Source: CAWJTV01 sp963845695 (GTDB lineage Bacteria; Planctomycetota; Planctomycetia; Isosphaerales; Isosphaeraceae). Taken from it: a DNA stretch of 64,000 nt. This document shows, piece by piece, positions 9,588 through 21,820 of the stretch. Numbering within the stretch: the stretch's first letter is position 1; every line of letters begins with the position of its first letter. The notes below the pieces were generated by a model. That model was not told the DNA's origin, searched no databases, and saw only the letters and a program-made list of their open reading frames with translations. Position numbers and translations under genes: made by a program. The stretch covers positions 124,001 through 188,000 of the forward strand of contig CAWJTQ010000017.1 of the NCBI GenBank assembly GCA_963845695.1, read 5' to 3'.

Positions 9588-10661
9588 TCACTCCTCTCGA
9601 ACGAGCGTGCCTTTGCCGACTGAAAGATAGTAACGGTCAATCAGATCGGCCTTTGCGCTCAAGGGCTCTTCATGAGTTTGATTATCGATCTCCTGGCGCA
9701 GCTCCGCGGGCAGGTGTCCCCACTGCTCTCTTCCGCCGGCGTTGGAATGCTTGCCATTCGGCTGGATGGTCTTGGTGAGCGGTGCACCGCGGGCCATCGC
9801 GCCAGGGGTCTGGCCCTGCTGTTGGCCCTGCTGCCGGCCCGGTCGCGGGACGCGACGGATGACCAGACCTCTCATCGTGGATCCGGAACGCCTCACTTCC
9901 TCGATCAGGGTATCGATATTTTTGACGATCTTCTTCTGTTGGTCCCGGGTGGCCTCGCCCGTATCAGGCTTGCCGAGTTTCTGCTCGACGTCTCTCATCT
10001 CCTTGATGATCTCGCCGACCTTCCCGGTACGCTGGCCGTCGTCCGCATTTCGCTTTCGACGCCGCCCAGTCAGCTCCTCAAGATGCTCGTCGATGTCCTT
10101 GTCCGTGCCGGTGGGTTTGTTGCGATCAGTTTGACCCGGACGGGAGGACGGCTGGCGTTGCCGGTCCGGCTCGCCGCCCGGCGCTCCTCGGCGTCGGTCG
10201 TCCGGAGAGGGTGTCTCCTTGGTCTCGCCGAGTTTCTCGAGCAGGTCGTCGAGTTCCTGGTCCTTGCCACTCACGCCCGAAGCGCCGGCTGGCTTGGACG
10301 CGGTCGCCTTGCCAGCCTGTTTGCCGGATGGGGCGGCGTCCGAGCGAGCTCCGGTCGAGCCACTGGCCGCACCGGTTTCACCCTGGCCTTTGGACTTGGC
10401 ATCCGACCCCTTGGCCGCGACATCCTTCTTGGCCGCCTTTTCCTGAGACTTGGCGGTCTTCTCCGACTTGGGGGGCTCAGACTCGGCGGATTTCGCCGAC
10501 TTGGCGCTGGGGCCATTGGACGGACTCGAGAGTTTCTCGAGCAGGGAGTCGAGCGCCTCGTCCTTGGGTTTGGCTGCCGATTGTGCCCGGGCGTCCGGAC
10601 CAGCGGATGCCATCAGGCCGATCGCTAGTGACAGGAGCCCGATCGCATATCTGGCGTTCAT
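9588..10661 (-). CDS. secreted, charged low-complexity protein of the MoxR/VWA cluster
   Basis: 357 residues starting at an ATG after GGGGAGGAATGAACC, partly overlapping the end of the preceding gene's signals. A signal peptide (residues 1-26, ending DARAQSA) precedes about 200 residues of Lys/Ser/Glu/Pro-rich, likely disordered sequence. Within it a short motif recurs, LDSLLEKL and LDDLLEKLGE, plus IDEHLEEL. A helical stretch (VGEIIKEMRDVEQKLGK, QQKKIVKNIDTLIEEVRR) follows. The C-terminal motif WGHLPAELRQEIDN with LIDRYYLSVGKG resembles tails of other planctomycete proteins next to VWA genes. No enzymatic domain is recognised. Position between the DUF4175-like protein and the toroids suggests a periplasmic partner of both (inference). 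Confidence 0.75.
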   Translation of the reverse strand: MNARYAIGLLSLAIGLMASAGPDARAQSAAKPKDEALDSLLEKLSSPSNGPSAKSAKSAESEPPKSEKTAKSQEKAAKKDVAAKGSDAKSKGQGETGAASGSTGARSDAAPSGKQAGKATASKPAGASGVSGKDQELDDLLEKLGETKETPSPDDRRRGAPGGEPDRQRQPSSRPGQTDRNKPTGTDKDIDEHLEELTGRRRKRNADDGQRTGKVGEIIKEMRDVEQKLGKPDTGEATRDQQKKIVKNIDTLIEEVRRSGSTMRGLVIRRVPRPGRQQGQQQGQTPGAMARGAPLTKTIQPNGKHSNAGGREQWGHLPAELRQEIDNQTHEEPLSAKADLIDRYYLSVGKGTLVREE

Positions 10662-10664
10662 GGT

Positions 10665-13600
10665 TCATTCCTCCCCATCGTCGTGTCTGGGACGAGTCAT
10701 GTCACGAACGAGGTCTGCCAGAACGCCCTGGTCCTCAGCCAGCCGCTTCAGTTCGGCGGTCTGCTCGGGGGTCAGGGTTCCCTTGCGCCGGCGTTGCTCG
10801 TCCAGTTCATCGGTCCGATCATTGATTTCCTGCTGGAGGGTCTTGAGCAGCTTGAGCTGAGCGGTCGGCGGAAAGCCGTCGTCGTTGCCGTTACCGCCAC
10901 CGGCTTCTCCTCCCTGGCCTTGGCCTTGCTGGCCGGCTTGGCCACCATTGCCAGCGCGATCAGCCTTGAGCGACTCGAGGAGCTGCTTGAACCGATCGGC
11001 GGCGGCCTGAGCGGCCTGCTCCGTGGGCTTGTCGGTTTTGATCTCATGAAGCCGTTTCGCGGCGGTCTCCATGCTGCTAGAGGCGCGGCGGAGCGTCAGT
11101 GCGACGACGGGTGCGCCATCGAGTGTCTCGGCCAGGTCCCCCGTCTCGTCCTTCAGGCCGGACTGGAGCTGTCCGAGATCGCGCACGCCGCGTTGTTGAG
11201 CCAGGGAGAGCTTGTCGTCGTTCTGGGCCCGCATTTGTTGGTATGCCTTGGTCTGCTCGACGACCTTGTCCTGCCGCTCGGTGAGCGACTTGAGCTCATC
11301 TCCGATGTGCGCGAGTTGCTCGACGGCGAGCTGCTCTTCGGCATCGCGGCGGGTCTGTTCCAGCTCATCCTGAGCTTCTTCGAGATCGGCCAGGGCGTCA
11401 TCCTGTTCCTTGCCCGCTTCATCAGCCTGGTCCTGGTCAAGGTTTTCCCGGGCTCGGCTCATTCGTCCCGCGGCCGTTTGACCGGCACGGGCCGCGGCGT
11501 CCGCGCGCTGAGCTTGGCGAGACGTTGGAGCTGGCGCTGGAGGTCCCGCTGGATCTCGGCCTGTTCTTTGGCCAGCCGCTTCAACTGCTCGCGGCGTTCC
11601 TGGGCATTGGGATTGCGGCGGGCCTCCCGGGTGTTTTTAAGGTTCTGAGCCTGTCGCGAGCGGGTTCGGGCCAGTTCGTTCTCGGCGTTCTTGAGCTCCT
11701 TGACCAGACGGGCGAGCTCGCGCTCGCGACGGTTCTTGATCTGGTTGACCAGATCTCGAAGCTCGTCACGTGCCCGATCCTGGCGAGGCCGGGCAGTGGC
11801 CATCTGGTTCTTCTCCAGTTGCTCGGCGGCCTCACCGAGCTTTCCAGCCGTCCCCTGCCTCCGGCTGTTTTCCGCCGCCTCTCGCATCGCCGATGCTGCC
11901 AAGGGGTCGGACTCCTCGAGCCGTTTCGCCATCTCGCCCATCCGCTCCTGGAGCTTCTGTAAACCCGAGCGCACTTCGGTCTGACGCGAGGCCAGATTCG
12001 TCAGCTCTGACTTCTGTTCCGGGGTGAGCTCGTCGACCCGCTTGCCGACCAGTTCCGGCCTGGTCGCCGCCTCGGCCGTCTGTTTCATGGCCTGTTCGTG
12101 CTGCTTGAGCAATTCCTGAGCATCCTTGACGACGCCCCGATAGGTCTCGAATTCGCTCAGGCTATCGAGCATCTTCTGAAGCTCGTCGGCGATCGCTTTC
12201 TGGTTGGTCTTCGCCTCGGCGAGGGCCTCCCGGGTCGGATCCTCCTTAGGACTCTGTTCGTTCCCACCCTGGCTGTTCGGACGAGAGCCCTCCGGCGAAG
12301 TTCCAGTGTCCGACGCCGAGTCCGGAGATTCGGCACCCTCTTGGCTCTTGGATTGAGAACCGCCCTGGCTCTTGGATTGAGAACCGCCCTGGCTCTTGGA
12401 TTGAGAACCGCCCTGGCTCTTGGATTGAGAACCGCCTTGGCTCTTGGACTGTGCCCCGTCTTGAGACTGGGACTGAGACCCGTCTTGGCTCTTGGGCTGA
12501 GATCCGCTCTGGCTCTTGGACTGAGATCCGCTCTGGCTCTTGGACTGAGAACTGCCCTGGCTCTTGGATTGAGAACCGCCCTGGCTCTTGGATTGAGAAC
12601 CGCTCTGACTCTTGGACTGTGATCCTTGTTGACTCTTGGCAGACGGAGATCCCGAACGAGATGGGGAACTGGGGCTTGATTGCTGGTTCTTGGCCTGCGT
12701 GCCGTCCGTTGACGAGGATTGAGGCTGGCGGTTACCCGCGGTCTCCGGGCGATTCTCGAGACTCTTGGTGGCGCGGGTGAGGCCCTGCTCGGCGGGACCG
12801 AGATTTCGGTCTCGGACCGTGTCCACGCGGGCGAGCATGTCCTCCATTTGCTTCTGAGCTTCGGGATTGGCGATCTTGAAGTTCCGCAGGTCGTCGAGCA
12901 TGCGACGGATCCGGGCGGCAAGCCCCTCGTCGCGGTTGGCGATCCGGCTGCCGACCTGCCTTTGAATCATAGAGGCGTTATTGAGATCGTCTCGCTGAGC
13001 CTTGGGGAGTTGGTTGGTCTGAGAGAGGGTGCGATCCGCGTTCTCGACTGGGGTGATCGCTTGCTTCTGCATCGTGAGGACGCGGGCGACTTCTTCGCGG
13101 AAGTCCCGGCGGGCGTCATCGAACTGTCGCGATGCGTCGTCCTTTGACACGATCCGGAGTCGGAGTTCCCGACTCTTTCCGACGTTGGGGCCCTTGATGG
13201 TGTCCAGGTCACGGGCGTCGGCGTAGAAGGTAACCACGGTACCTACGGGAAGCTTCAAGGGCGCGAGGTGCCAGTCATAGGAGACCTCCTCGTGTTTGAC
13301 AACGGTGGAGGCCACCGGTGTGGGCGACTGATCCTTGGCCGTCCAGAGGGGTATGACGGCCTGGTCGTGCGGCTCCGACTCGCCCGTGGCGACGCGATAG
13401 ATCAGCCGGGCGGAATGCAGGCCGAAATCGTCATCCAGCACGATGCGGACCGGGATGGTGGCATCCGCCGGGACGTCTCGGTCGGTTTTGGGTTCATCAA
13501 AAACGACCCGAGGCGGCTCGTCCTTGAAGCCGCGAACGTCATAACGGACCTCGTCCCGATTGAGGAAGCCTTCGGTGTCCTTCAATCGGAACCAGAACGT

Positions 13601-14706
13601 GAAGGTTCCCTTGACCGGGATTGCGGTCTTGAATCGCGTGCGAGACGCGTCGAAAGCCAGCGCGCCGCCGACAGTGTCTTCGCCGATGCGGAGCTGCGCG
13701 TATTCCAGAGGTTTACTGGCCTCGGCCTCGAGTTCCAGCCGCGTTGCCTCCAGGGCTCGGAGCTGCGTCAAGCCAGGTGCGAGTGTCTGGACCGGCAATC
13801 CGGTGTAGGGCGGAGAGACCAGGCGGATGGTCAACGCCTTCAGGGTTGGCGGCGGGACGACTCGCACGGGTACGTCGCGGATCGACGTGGCGTCGTCCCC
13901 CCCAGTCACTGTGAAATGGAAAGGCTGATTGACCGACTCGATACGGCCGCGGAATTCGCCTCCTTCCAGGGGGCGTAGGGGCTCGACCATCTCGGCACCA
14001 TCGGCGAACCGATACGTCGCGTTTGCGGACTCGGGGACCTTGTCGCCCGGTCGCACCTTGACCGCGAGCGTGAAGAAGTCGCCGCGCGCGACTTTGAGAG
14101 TCGTATTCGCGTCGTCGAGGACGAGGTGGGTCCGTTGCGGCCATTCCAGACTCCCGAACGGGAGCATCAACCGGCGCAAGGCGAACCGTGATGACTCCGG
14201 AGCGGCGATAATCACCAGGGCCCCAGCGCCAGTGCAGCGACGGCCAGCCCCACCGCCTTGACCACCGGCTTGGCCTCGATGACCTCGCGGAAATCGATCC
14301 CGCCGGTCTCCTCGATGGCCTGCCGGACGGTGGCTTCCCGTAACGCCGAGGATCCATAGCGCTCGTCGCTAGGATCGAGGTGGAGGAACTGGATCGTACT
14401 GGCCAGCCGGTCGTTGAGCCCCGGCCAGCGCTCTTCGATCCGCATGGCGATGTCCAGGTCGGCAAAGCGGACGAACAACGGTCGCAAGACTCGCTGATAG
14501 AGGAGAAAGAGCACCGTGCCGATCAAGACGGCCAGGAGCACAGCACGGATCACAGCATCCAGGTGGAACAGCCAATCGGCAAATCCTGCCGCTATCAACA
14601 GCGGCAACGACAGGCCGAGCACCCAGCTCAGCCCGTGCAGCGCCAGCAACCGTCGGACCGAGGCGCGAAGTGCGCCGATCCGTGATTCCAACTGACGAGC
14701 TGTCAT
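10665..14706 (-). CDS. DUF4175-like membrane/coiled-coil protein, two apparent frameshifts
   Basis: Reconstructed as about 1347 residues. ATG at 14706 follows GAGGAGG. The N-terminus has three membrane segments (LSLPLLIAAGFADWLF, AVLLAVLIGTVLFLLY, AVGLAVAALALGA). A long periplasmic part has beta-sandwich-like stretches, then extended coiled coil (EEVARVLTMQKQAITPVENADR; TREALAEAKTNQKAIADELQKMLD) interrupted by a 12-copy octapeptide repeat. Two breaks split it. Near 14218 one G is missing from a G-run (giving LALGALVIIAAPES when restored). Near 11495 one missing base hides AARAGQTAAGRMSRAREN. Restoring both gives 1348 codons in one frame. Related large proteins sit next to MoxR-VWA genes in planctomycetes. 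Role unknown; envelope assembly or stress is a guess. Confidence 0.8.
12340..12632 (-). repeat. 24-bp coding tandem repeat (octapeptide GSQSKSQG), about 12 copies
   Basis: About twelve 24-base units of the type TGGCTCTTGGATTGAGAACC plus four bases, as read on the + strand, inside the DUF4175-like gene. They encode variants of GSQSKSQG (S, D and E replace the last residue; P and Q replace the central K or S in two copies). Neighbouring units are nearly identical in DNA, consistent with recent slipped-strand expansion. Lengths are multiples of three, so the frame is kept. The product would be a flexible, polar linker between coiled-coil segments. Confidence 0.9.
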
Positions 14707-14752
14707 GGCGACCTCCTCTTCAACGACGTGCTGCAAACAAACCTAACAAACA

Positions 14753-17249
14753 CTATACCATTTGCTTGCGTTTGCGAATAACCCACTCCGCCGTGATCAG
14801 GGTCAGGAACAGGGCCAGCACGGGCCAGGTATTCCAGAGCGGGATCGGGGGATCCGTATCCAGGGGGACCGGCGAGGGTTTGGGCAGGTCTCTGATCAGA
14901 GCCGTCGCGTCGATGTCGAGCGGCGTGTAGAACTTGCCGTGCGTGACCTCGGCGGCCTTGATCAACTCGGGTTCGTTCATCTCGATCCGCTCGCGCTCGC
15001 TCAGCGGTGCCTCGACTCGGAAGTCGGCCGTGATCCGCTGGTCCAGCGAAGGCGGGGGGAGTAGCTGCACCTCGTATTCTCCCTCGGCGGCTTGAGGGAG
15101 CGCTCCTTCGAACACGTTCTTGGTCCCGGGCATGAGCTTCAGCGTCAGCTTACGCGGACCCTGCCCTTTGCGCTGAATCTGGATCGTCAGATCACCACCA
15201 GCCGGGGCCAAGCCGGGATTGGGGAACCGGACTCGAAACTGGATCGGCTGACCTCGCTGGTAACGGCGCCGGTCGGTTTGGATCTCCGCCTGTCGCTGCC
15301 CGACCAGGTCGCGAGCGGGCCATGAAGCGAATGGTTTGCACCCAGAACCGGCCGAAATACCGGTCGCCGGCCCGGAATCGCCAGCGCCAGGTATCGTCGA
15401 AGGCGTGAAACATGACCTTACCAGCCCCGAGGAACTGGTAAACGATCAATGGGAGCCGGCCCTCGTTGCCGGTCGCCGTCGGATGTTCTGCCAGCACCAG
15501 CGCGGCCGGCTTCTTGCGCGGGGACTCGATGTACCAGTAGAGTTCGGGAAGGTCCCGCCAGATCTGCATGCTCGCGACGTCATTTTCGCCGAGGCGGAAG
15601 ATCGGGTTCGACCGGCCCTCGAGCGTCAGCTCGGGGCGATAGGAGGTCAAACCCGAGCCAACGGCGGTGGGGTTCGCGCGTCGGCCAGCTCGATGGGGAG
15701 AAGCAGCTCCAGCGGGGTTCCGCGATAACTGAGTGGGTCGAACTGCTCGCCGGCTATGAACAGCACCCCGCCACCTTTTTCCGTGACGAACTGGACGAGG
15801 TTCTGCATCTGGGACTGGCTGAGGAACGCGGTGTCCGCGTCACCGACGAGCACAACGTCATAGGTAAACAAATCGTCCTTGGATGCCGGGAAGGTCGGCA
15901 ATGCGGCGCGGTCTTGTTCGCTGTACTCGGGGTCGGAGGAGAGCAGGACCACATTCAAATCGATCGTTTCCTCGCGGTCGAGATAATTCTTGAGGTAGCG
16001 GAACTCGTACCTCGGCTCGCTGTCAACGTAGAGGACCTTGAGTTTTTCCTTACGGACGTTGACGATCCGTTCGATGCGGTTGTTCTCGGTCTGGAGTTCC
16101 CGCGGTTGTTGTTCGACCTCAATGATGAAAGTCCGCTCGCCCGTGGTCGTCGGCCGGTAAACCAGCTCGATGCGCTCGGGATGACCGTCGCGAGGCGCGT
16201 TCGACCCGCTTTGTCGCAAGGACCAGGTCGGACTTGGGGTCGTCGGAGCCTGCCGGGCGCTCCTTGAGCTGGACCACGACCTTCTGATTCGGAAAACCCT
16301 GCGCCGACAGTGTCGCCTGAAAGCGAACGGCATCGTCGACAAAGACCACATCGTCGACGAGCAGCTCGGTGAGTTCGAGATCGCGCGCCTGCTCGGCGCT
16401 GCCCAGCCCGATCGTGTAGAGTGGAACACCCTTGCGAGCCGCGAGATCGGCCGATTTGGAGAGGGGTTCGCCTTCCGTCGTCTGCCCGTCGGAGAGCAGC
16501 ACGATCGCGGAAGGCGGGGCACCTCGAAGCTCGGTGAGGACTTGACGGACCCCGTCGCCCAGCCGGGTCTGGGTCCCCGCGGCTTCCATCGAACGGACCT
16601 CCTGAACCGCCGGCTCGACGGCGTCGGCTCGCTCCACGTCCGCGAGCAGCCGGGCCGAATTCGAGACTCGGTAAATCCGAACCTTGAACTGCTTCTGTAG
16701 TTCCCGGATCAGCCGCGCGTTGTCCTTCAGGATCAGTCCCTTGGCGATCGCTAGCCGAGTTGTCCGGCTCTCTCCTTCGTCGGTGCCAGTCGCGCCGGGA
16801 ACCGCTCCCGCGCTACCCTCCGAACCCACGGCCACACCGGGTGAGCGCGACTGGGCCTCGGCGGGTTGGGCCAAGGCGTCAAGGGCCTTCCGGTCTTCCG
16901 GCTTCTCATACTGATCGGCGATCTGCTCGCTCGCCGAGTCATCGACCAGGATGGTCAGGTACGGCAGTCCTGTGCGTTGAACGGAGAGGACCGCCTCCGA
17001 CAGCATGAACACCGCGAGCAACAGGAGGATGATCCTCAGGCCGGCAAGGACGACCTTGGATGCCCCCGAAGCCTGGCCCTCACGGCGATAGAGCCAGATG
17101 ATCAGCGCCGCACCGCCCAGCACGGTGAACACCAGGACCCACTGTTCCCACGGCTGCTCGAAGCGAATGTGCGGGCTGGTTGACTCGCCGGCACGCGCCG
17201 CCGCGACGCCCAGTTCATCGGCCAATTTATGGAGGATCCAGTCAGTCAC
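14753..17249 (-). CDS. VWA / glutamine-amidotransferase-like membrane protein, three apparent frameshifts
   Basis: Reconstructed as 831 residues from a GTG preceded by AGGA. Two membrane helices (WVLVFTVLGGAALIIWLY; GLRIILLLLAVFMLSEAVL) precede a von Willebrand A fold: TILVDDSASE (a degenerate MIDAS, DxSxS kept as DDSAS), then GDGVRQVLTELRG and AIVLLSDGQTTEGE. A beta-rich segment and a class I GATase-like fold follow (LKVLYVDSEPRYEFRYLKN, YDVVLVGDADTAFLS, GGGVLFIAGEQF). A C-terminal helix (WPVLALFLTLITAEWVI) ends the protein. Breaks lie near 16218 (extra A in GTCGAACG), 15675 (one base missing) and 15318 (one extra). The net +1 agrees with the overall length of 2497. Homologues lie beside BatA-like genes in planctomycetes and Bacteroidetes. 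Confidence 0.82.
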
Positions 17250-17394
17250 GAGTCAGTCCTTGTGTCCACGTGATAACAGGTGGAGGAACAGGTGTGTCGA
17301 GGGAACCCACGATTCATCGGCGTCAATATCATAGAGATAATACCCTAATATTCAAATCTATGGCGTGTTTTATGCAGTCCGGTCGCGAACGGCT

Positions 17395-19581
17395 CTAGGA
17401 GTGATGGCCGAATCTCCAGGCGAGGAACGATTCGACAAGCAGGAGCACCAAGAGCGCGTAAAGCATGGGGCGGTGCAGCTCGCCACGGCGTCCGACCGAG
17501 GCGGCGCCTCCGAGCAGCTCCTTCCAGTCAGTCACATAGACATAAATAAAATTCCATCCCGGAATGAGCGAAGCCAGGGTGGGCTGGTCGAGCTTGGTGA
17601 GATTGCTTTCGGACGGGTCGGTGTTGGCGGCGAAGGGCGCCTCCAAATCCAGGGGCTTGGAGATCTTGACCTGGTACGGGCCCGAGAGCTCGGTCTGCTC
17701 GAAGTGGAACTGGCTGACGCCGCCGGCCGGCTGGAGTTTGGACGTGATGACCTGTCCCTTGGGCGTGACGACGTTGACCCGCGCCGCCGAGCCGGATTCG
17801 GGGAACGACTGGTCATACGGTTGGCCCACGCGGATGTTCCGTTCCGTCAAGCGGCCAGCCGAAGCACGGAGGACGATTTGTTGCATCACGGGCGGATAAC
17901 TCTTGTGGAGCGGCCAGGTCGACCAATCGGCGTCGGCCGAGGTCGCCACCATCACCACGGTCCCCCGGTTGCGAGATGCCTCCACGACCGCCGGATCGCC
18001 GCTCTCGAAAGCCAGCGCGACCTCGGCTTTGGAGCCCTTGGGGATGATAAGTTTATGGTATTTCCATGTGTGCACTTGTGTGAGTCCGGCGGTGACGGGG
18101 GAGTCCTCGCCCTGGTACTCCGAGATTAGTGGGTGTCGATACCCCAACGGGTCGAAGTGCAGAGCCCCCTCGCGCTTGGCGGCATCACCCACGCTCGGGC
18201 CCAACGATGCTGGCAGGAGTCCCTTTCCCTCGGCGTAGAGCCAGCGATTGTAGTTATTGGCGATCACCTGATCGCCGCCGAAGATGACGACCCCGCCGCC
18301 CTGCTTGAGGAAATCTTCCAGGGCCGTCACCTCGGGCTGAAGGAACTGGGCGACGTTGCATAGCACGACCACGTCATAGGGGGTGAGCTCGCGTCGGGAA
18401 AGCTGCGACTCCGAGACGACCTCTACGTGGATCGGCCCATTCTGGCCCGGCGAGCTCTCCGTAGGGCTCAGTGCCTGGGCCAGATAGTCGGTCTCGGCCT
18501 GATAGGGCTCCGACTTGTAATGTCCATCGACCAGTAGGACATTGAGCGACTCGCGGACGGGGACGACGAGCCAGCGACGGTTGTCCAAGATCAGAGGATC
18601 TTCGTCCACGGTCAGCTCCACCACATGGTCGCCGGGAGTCGAGAACCGCTGGCGGAAGACGACCGGATGATCCTCGTCGGGCGGCAGGTCGTCGGTGGTG
18701 TCCGGACCGAGCCGGCCATCGACGGTCAATCGAGCGCGGACACCCGGAGCCTGGCTGCTCCCGAAGTTCCGGATCACGCCCTGGACTAACACATCGGCCC
18801 CAACGGTCACGACGGGCGCATTCAGCCGCAAATCGGTCACGGCCCGGTTTTCGCCACCCGACTTCCCCAGGTCGATCAGCACCGAACGCGGCTGCCGCGC
18901 CTCGATCCGCGCCAAGACCCTCTTGAACCCTTCGGTCGTCTGACTGGGCGTCCGCCAGCTTGCGGCCTGGAGGTCAGTCAGGAAGATCAGTTCTTTCTGG
19001 CTGATCGAAGACACGTTCAGGACACGGTCCACGGCCTCGAACGTGGCCGCCAGGTTAACGCCGCCGTGGGTCATCGACAGCTCGCTGATTTCTTTCTCGA
19101 CCTCCTTGAGGTTGTTGGAGGGATCGCCGATCACCACCTGCGGCGGCTGGCCCATCAAGATCACGCTCACGGCATCGCCGCGCCGCGATTCCTTGACCAA
19201 CTGCCCCGCAACGGCCTTGGCCTGATCGAACCGGCTGCTCCCGGCCGAGGTGTATCCCATGCTCATCGAGGCATCGAGCACCAACACTCGGTGCACGCTC
19301 CGTCCCGCGATGACGATTCCGAACGCCTCCAGGAATGGCTTGGCCATCGCCGTCACGACCAGCAGGATGATGAGCGTGCGGATCGCCAGCAGAAGCCATT
19401 GCTCGATCCGGATTCGTCGCTGGTTCTTACGGATCGCCGCCAGGAGGAACCGCATCGCCGCCCACTGGACCTCCCGGAACTTCCGGCGGTTCAGCAGGTG
19501 AATCAGGATCGGCACGGACGCCGCCGCCAGCCCGTAGAGCAGCGGAGCATTCGCGAATCCCAAGGCCCAGATCAGCGGCAC
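17395..19581 (-). CDS. BatA-like aerotolerance-type VWA membrane protein
   Basis: 728 residues from a GTG with GGAGAG seven bases upstream. The N-terminal BatA domain is clear: ANAPLLYGLAAASVPILIHL, then LNRRKFREVQWAAMRFLLAA and a second helix (LAIRTLIILLVVTAMAKPFLE). A VWA domain follows with an intact MIDAS start DASMSMG and LIFLTDLQAASW. The middle is beta-rich. A GATase-like segment (YDVVVLCNVAQF, GGGVVIFGGDQVIAN) precedes a C-terminal helix (LYALLVLLLVESFLAWRF). BatA proteins of Bacteroides are linked to aerotolerance, but the mechanism is unresolved. It lies between the DUF58 gene and the second VWA gene. Frame intact. Confidence 0.9.
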   Translation of the reverse strand: MPLIWALGFANAPLLYGLAAASVPILIHLLNRRKFREVQWAAMRFLLAAIRKNQRRIRIEQWLLLAIRTLIILLVVTAMAKPFLEAFGIVIAGRSVHRVLVLDASMSMGYTSAGSSRFDQAKAVAGQLVKESRRGDAVSVILMGQPPQVVIGDPSNNLKEVEKEISELSMTHGGVNLAATFEAVDRVLNVSSISQKELIFLTDLQAASWRTPSQTTEGFKRVLARIEARQPRSVLIDLGKSGGENRAVTDLRLNAPVVTVGADVLVQGVIRNFGSSQAPGVRARLTVDGRLGPDTTDDLPPDEDHPVVFRQRFSTPGDHVVELTVDEDPLILDNRRWLVVPVRESLNVLLVDGHYKSEPYQAETDYLAQALSPTESSPGQNGPIHVEVVSESQLSRRELTPYDVVVLCNVAQFLQPEVTALEDFLKQGGGVVIFGGDQVIANNYNRWLYAEGKGLLPASLGPSVGDAAKREGALHFDPLGYRHPLISEYQGEDSPVTAGLTQVHTWKYHKLIIPKGSKAEVALAFESGDPAVVEASRNRGTVVMVATSADADWSTWPLHKSYPPVMQQIVLRASAGRLTERNIRVGQPYDQSFPESGSAARVNVVTPKGQVITSKLQPAGGVSQFHFEQTELSGPYQVKISKPLDLEAPFAANTDPSESNLTKLDQPTLASLIPGWNFIYVYVTDWKELLGGAASVGRRGELHRPMLYALLVLLLVESFLAWRFGHHS

Positions 19582-20584
19582 GTTTTCTCTCCTCCCCAGT
19601 AGTCAGTCGTTGGTGATGAGAACCCGAGGATCTCGGAGAAACGCCCGAACCATCCGAGTCATCACCCGCATTCACACTCCGCTGAACCGTTCCTTTGCCG
19701 TAATTGACTGCTGACGACTGACTCTTGTTCAACGCACGCGCGCCGCCCGCGAGGCCAGGTAACTGGAGAGTGGCACATCCAGGCTCTGGTCGGTCCGGAG
19801 CGGCACATAATCGATATCCATGAGGCGGCAACCCTTCTGGAGCTCGTCCAGGTAGGCGCTCAGCTCATCCTGGTAGGCGCGCCTGAGGGCATGAGGCTCG
19901 GTGAGGACTTCGGGCATGCCTTCCAGCCCTTTGAAGAGCGTGGTCGCGCGGAACGGGAATTCGAGCTCGGCCGGGTCCAGGATATGGAACATGATGACCT
20001 CGTGGCGACGGTGGCGGAAGTGTTTCAGGCCGGTGAGGATCCGGGAGGGTTCGTCGAAGAGGTCGGAGAGGATCGCGACCACACCCCGCTTCTTGAATCG
20101 CTCCGCCAGGTCGTTGAGGACCATACCGATGTCCGACTTCTCACGCGCCGGGGTCACCTCGAGCATGTGGAGCAGTTCCTTGAGCTGCGACGCCTGACCC
20201 GCCGGCTTGAGGTAGCGGCGCACGCCGTCGTCGAAGACGACCAGACCCACGGAATCCTGCTGCTGGAGGATCATGTAGGCCAGGGACGCCGCGACGAACT
20301 GTGCGTATTGCAGCTTGCTGACATTGTCTCCCGAGGCGTATCCCATCGACTCGCTAGTATCCAGAAGCAGGTACAGCAGGAGGTTGGTCTCCTCCTCGTA
20401 CTGCTTCAGGTAGAGCTTGTCGGTCTTCGACCAGACCTTCCAGTCGATATGCCGGATATCGTCGCCCGGGACGTACTCACGATGTTCGGCGAACTCGACG
20501 GAGAACCCGTGGTACGGGCTGGGATGCATCCCCGCCACGTAGCCTTCGACGACCATCCTTGCCTGAAGGTCCAGCCCCTCGAGG

Positions 20585-21662
<1,078 letters not shown>

Positions 21663-21820
21663 GCGAAGGTCTCCTTCTGAGCAGTGTCTCGTGTTCAGTT
21701 TTTCAGAAGAACCAGCCGGCATCCGAGAAGCCTCCGCTGGTAGGATCTGCACCGGTTTTCCTGAGATCGATGGAAAGGAGCGTTATTGCAAGCCTTCACG
21801 GAAAACGACCAAACTGAACA

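Noticed and set aside
10665..11462. A separate 265-residue coiled-coil gene starting at 11462
   Set aside because: Upstream of its ATG the same frame continues with natural sequence (AARAGQTAAGR), and one restored base joins it to the DUF4175-like gene. I merged it.
9672..11648. Long plus-strand open frames of about 320 codons opposite the secreted charged protein and the DUF4175-like gene
   Set aside because: Repetitive Leu/Arg/Gly sequences mirror the Lys/Glu-rich codons of the minus-strand genes. No ribosome binding site and no recognisable family.
12340..12632. Possible CRISPR array (regular 24-base repeats)
   Set aside because: Repeats are directly adjacent with no spacers, lie inside a coding frame and encode a regular octapeptide. 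No cas gene is nearby.
14212..14736. A separate small membrane-protein gene upstream of the DUF4175-like gene
   Set aside because: Its last residues (ALALG) join the next frame by one missing G in a G-run to give a continuous third membrane helix. Treated as the N-terminus of the same protein.
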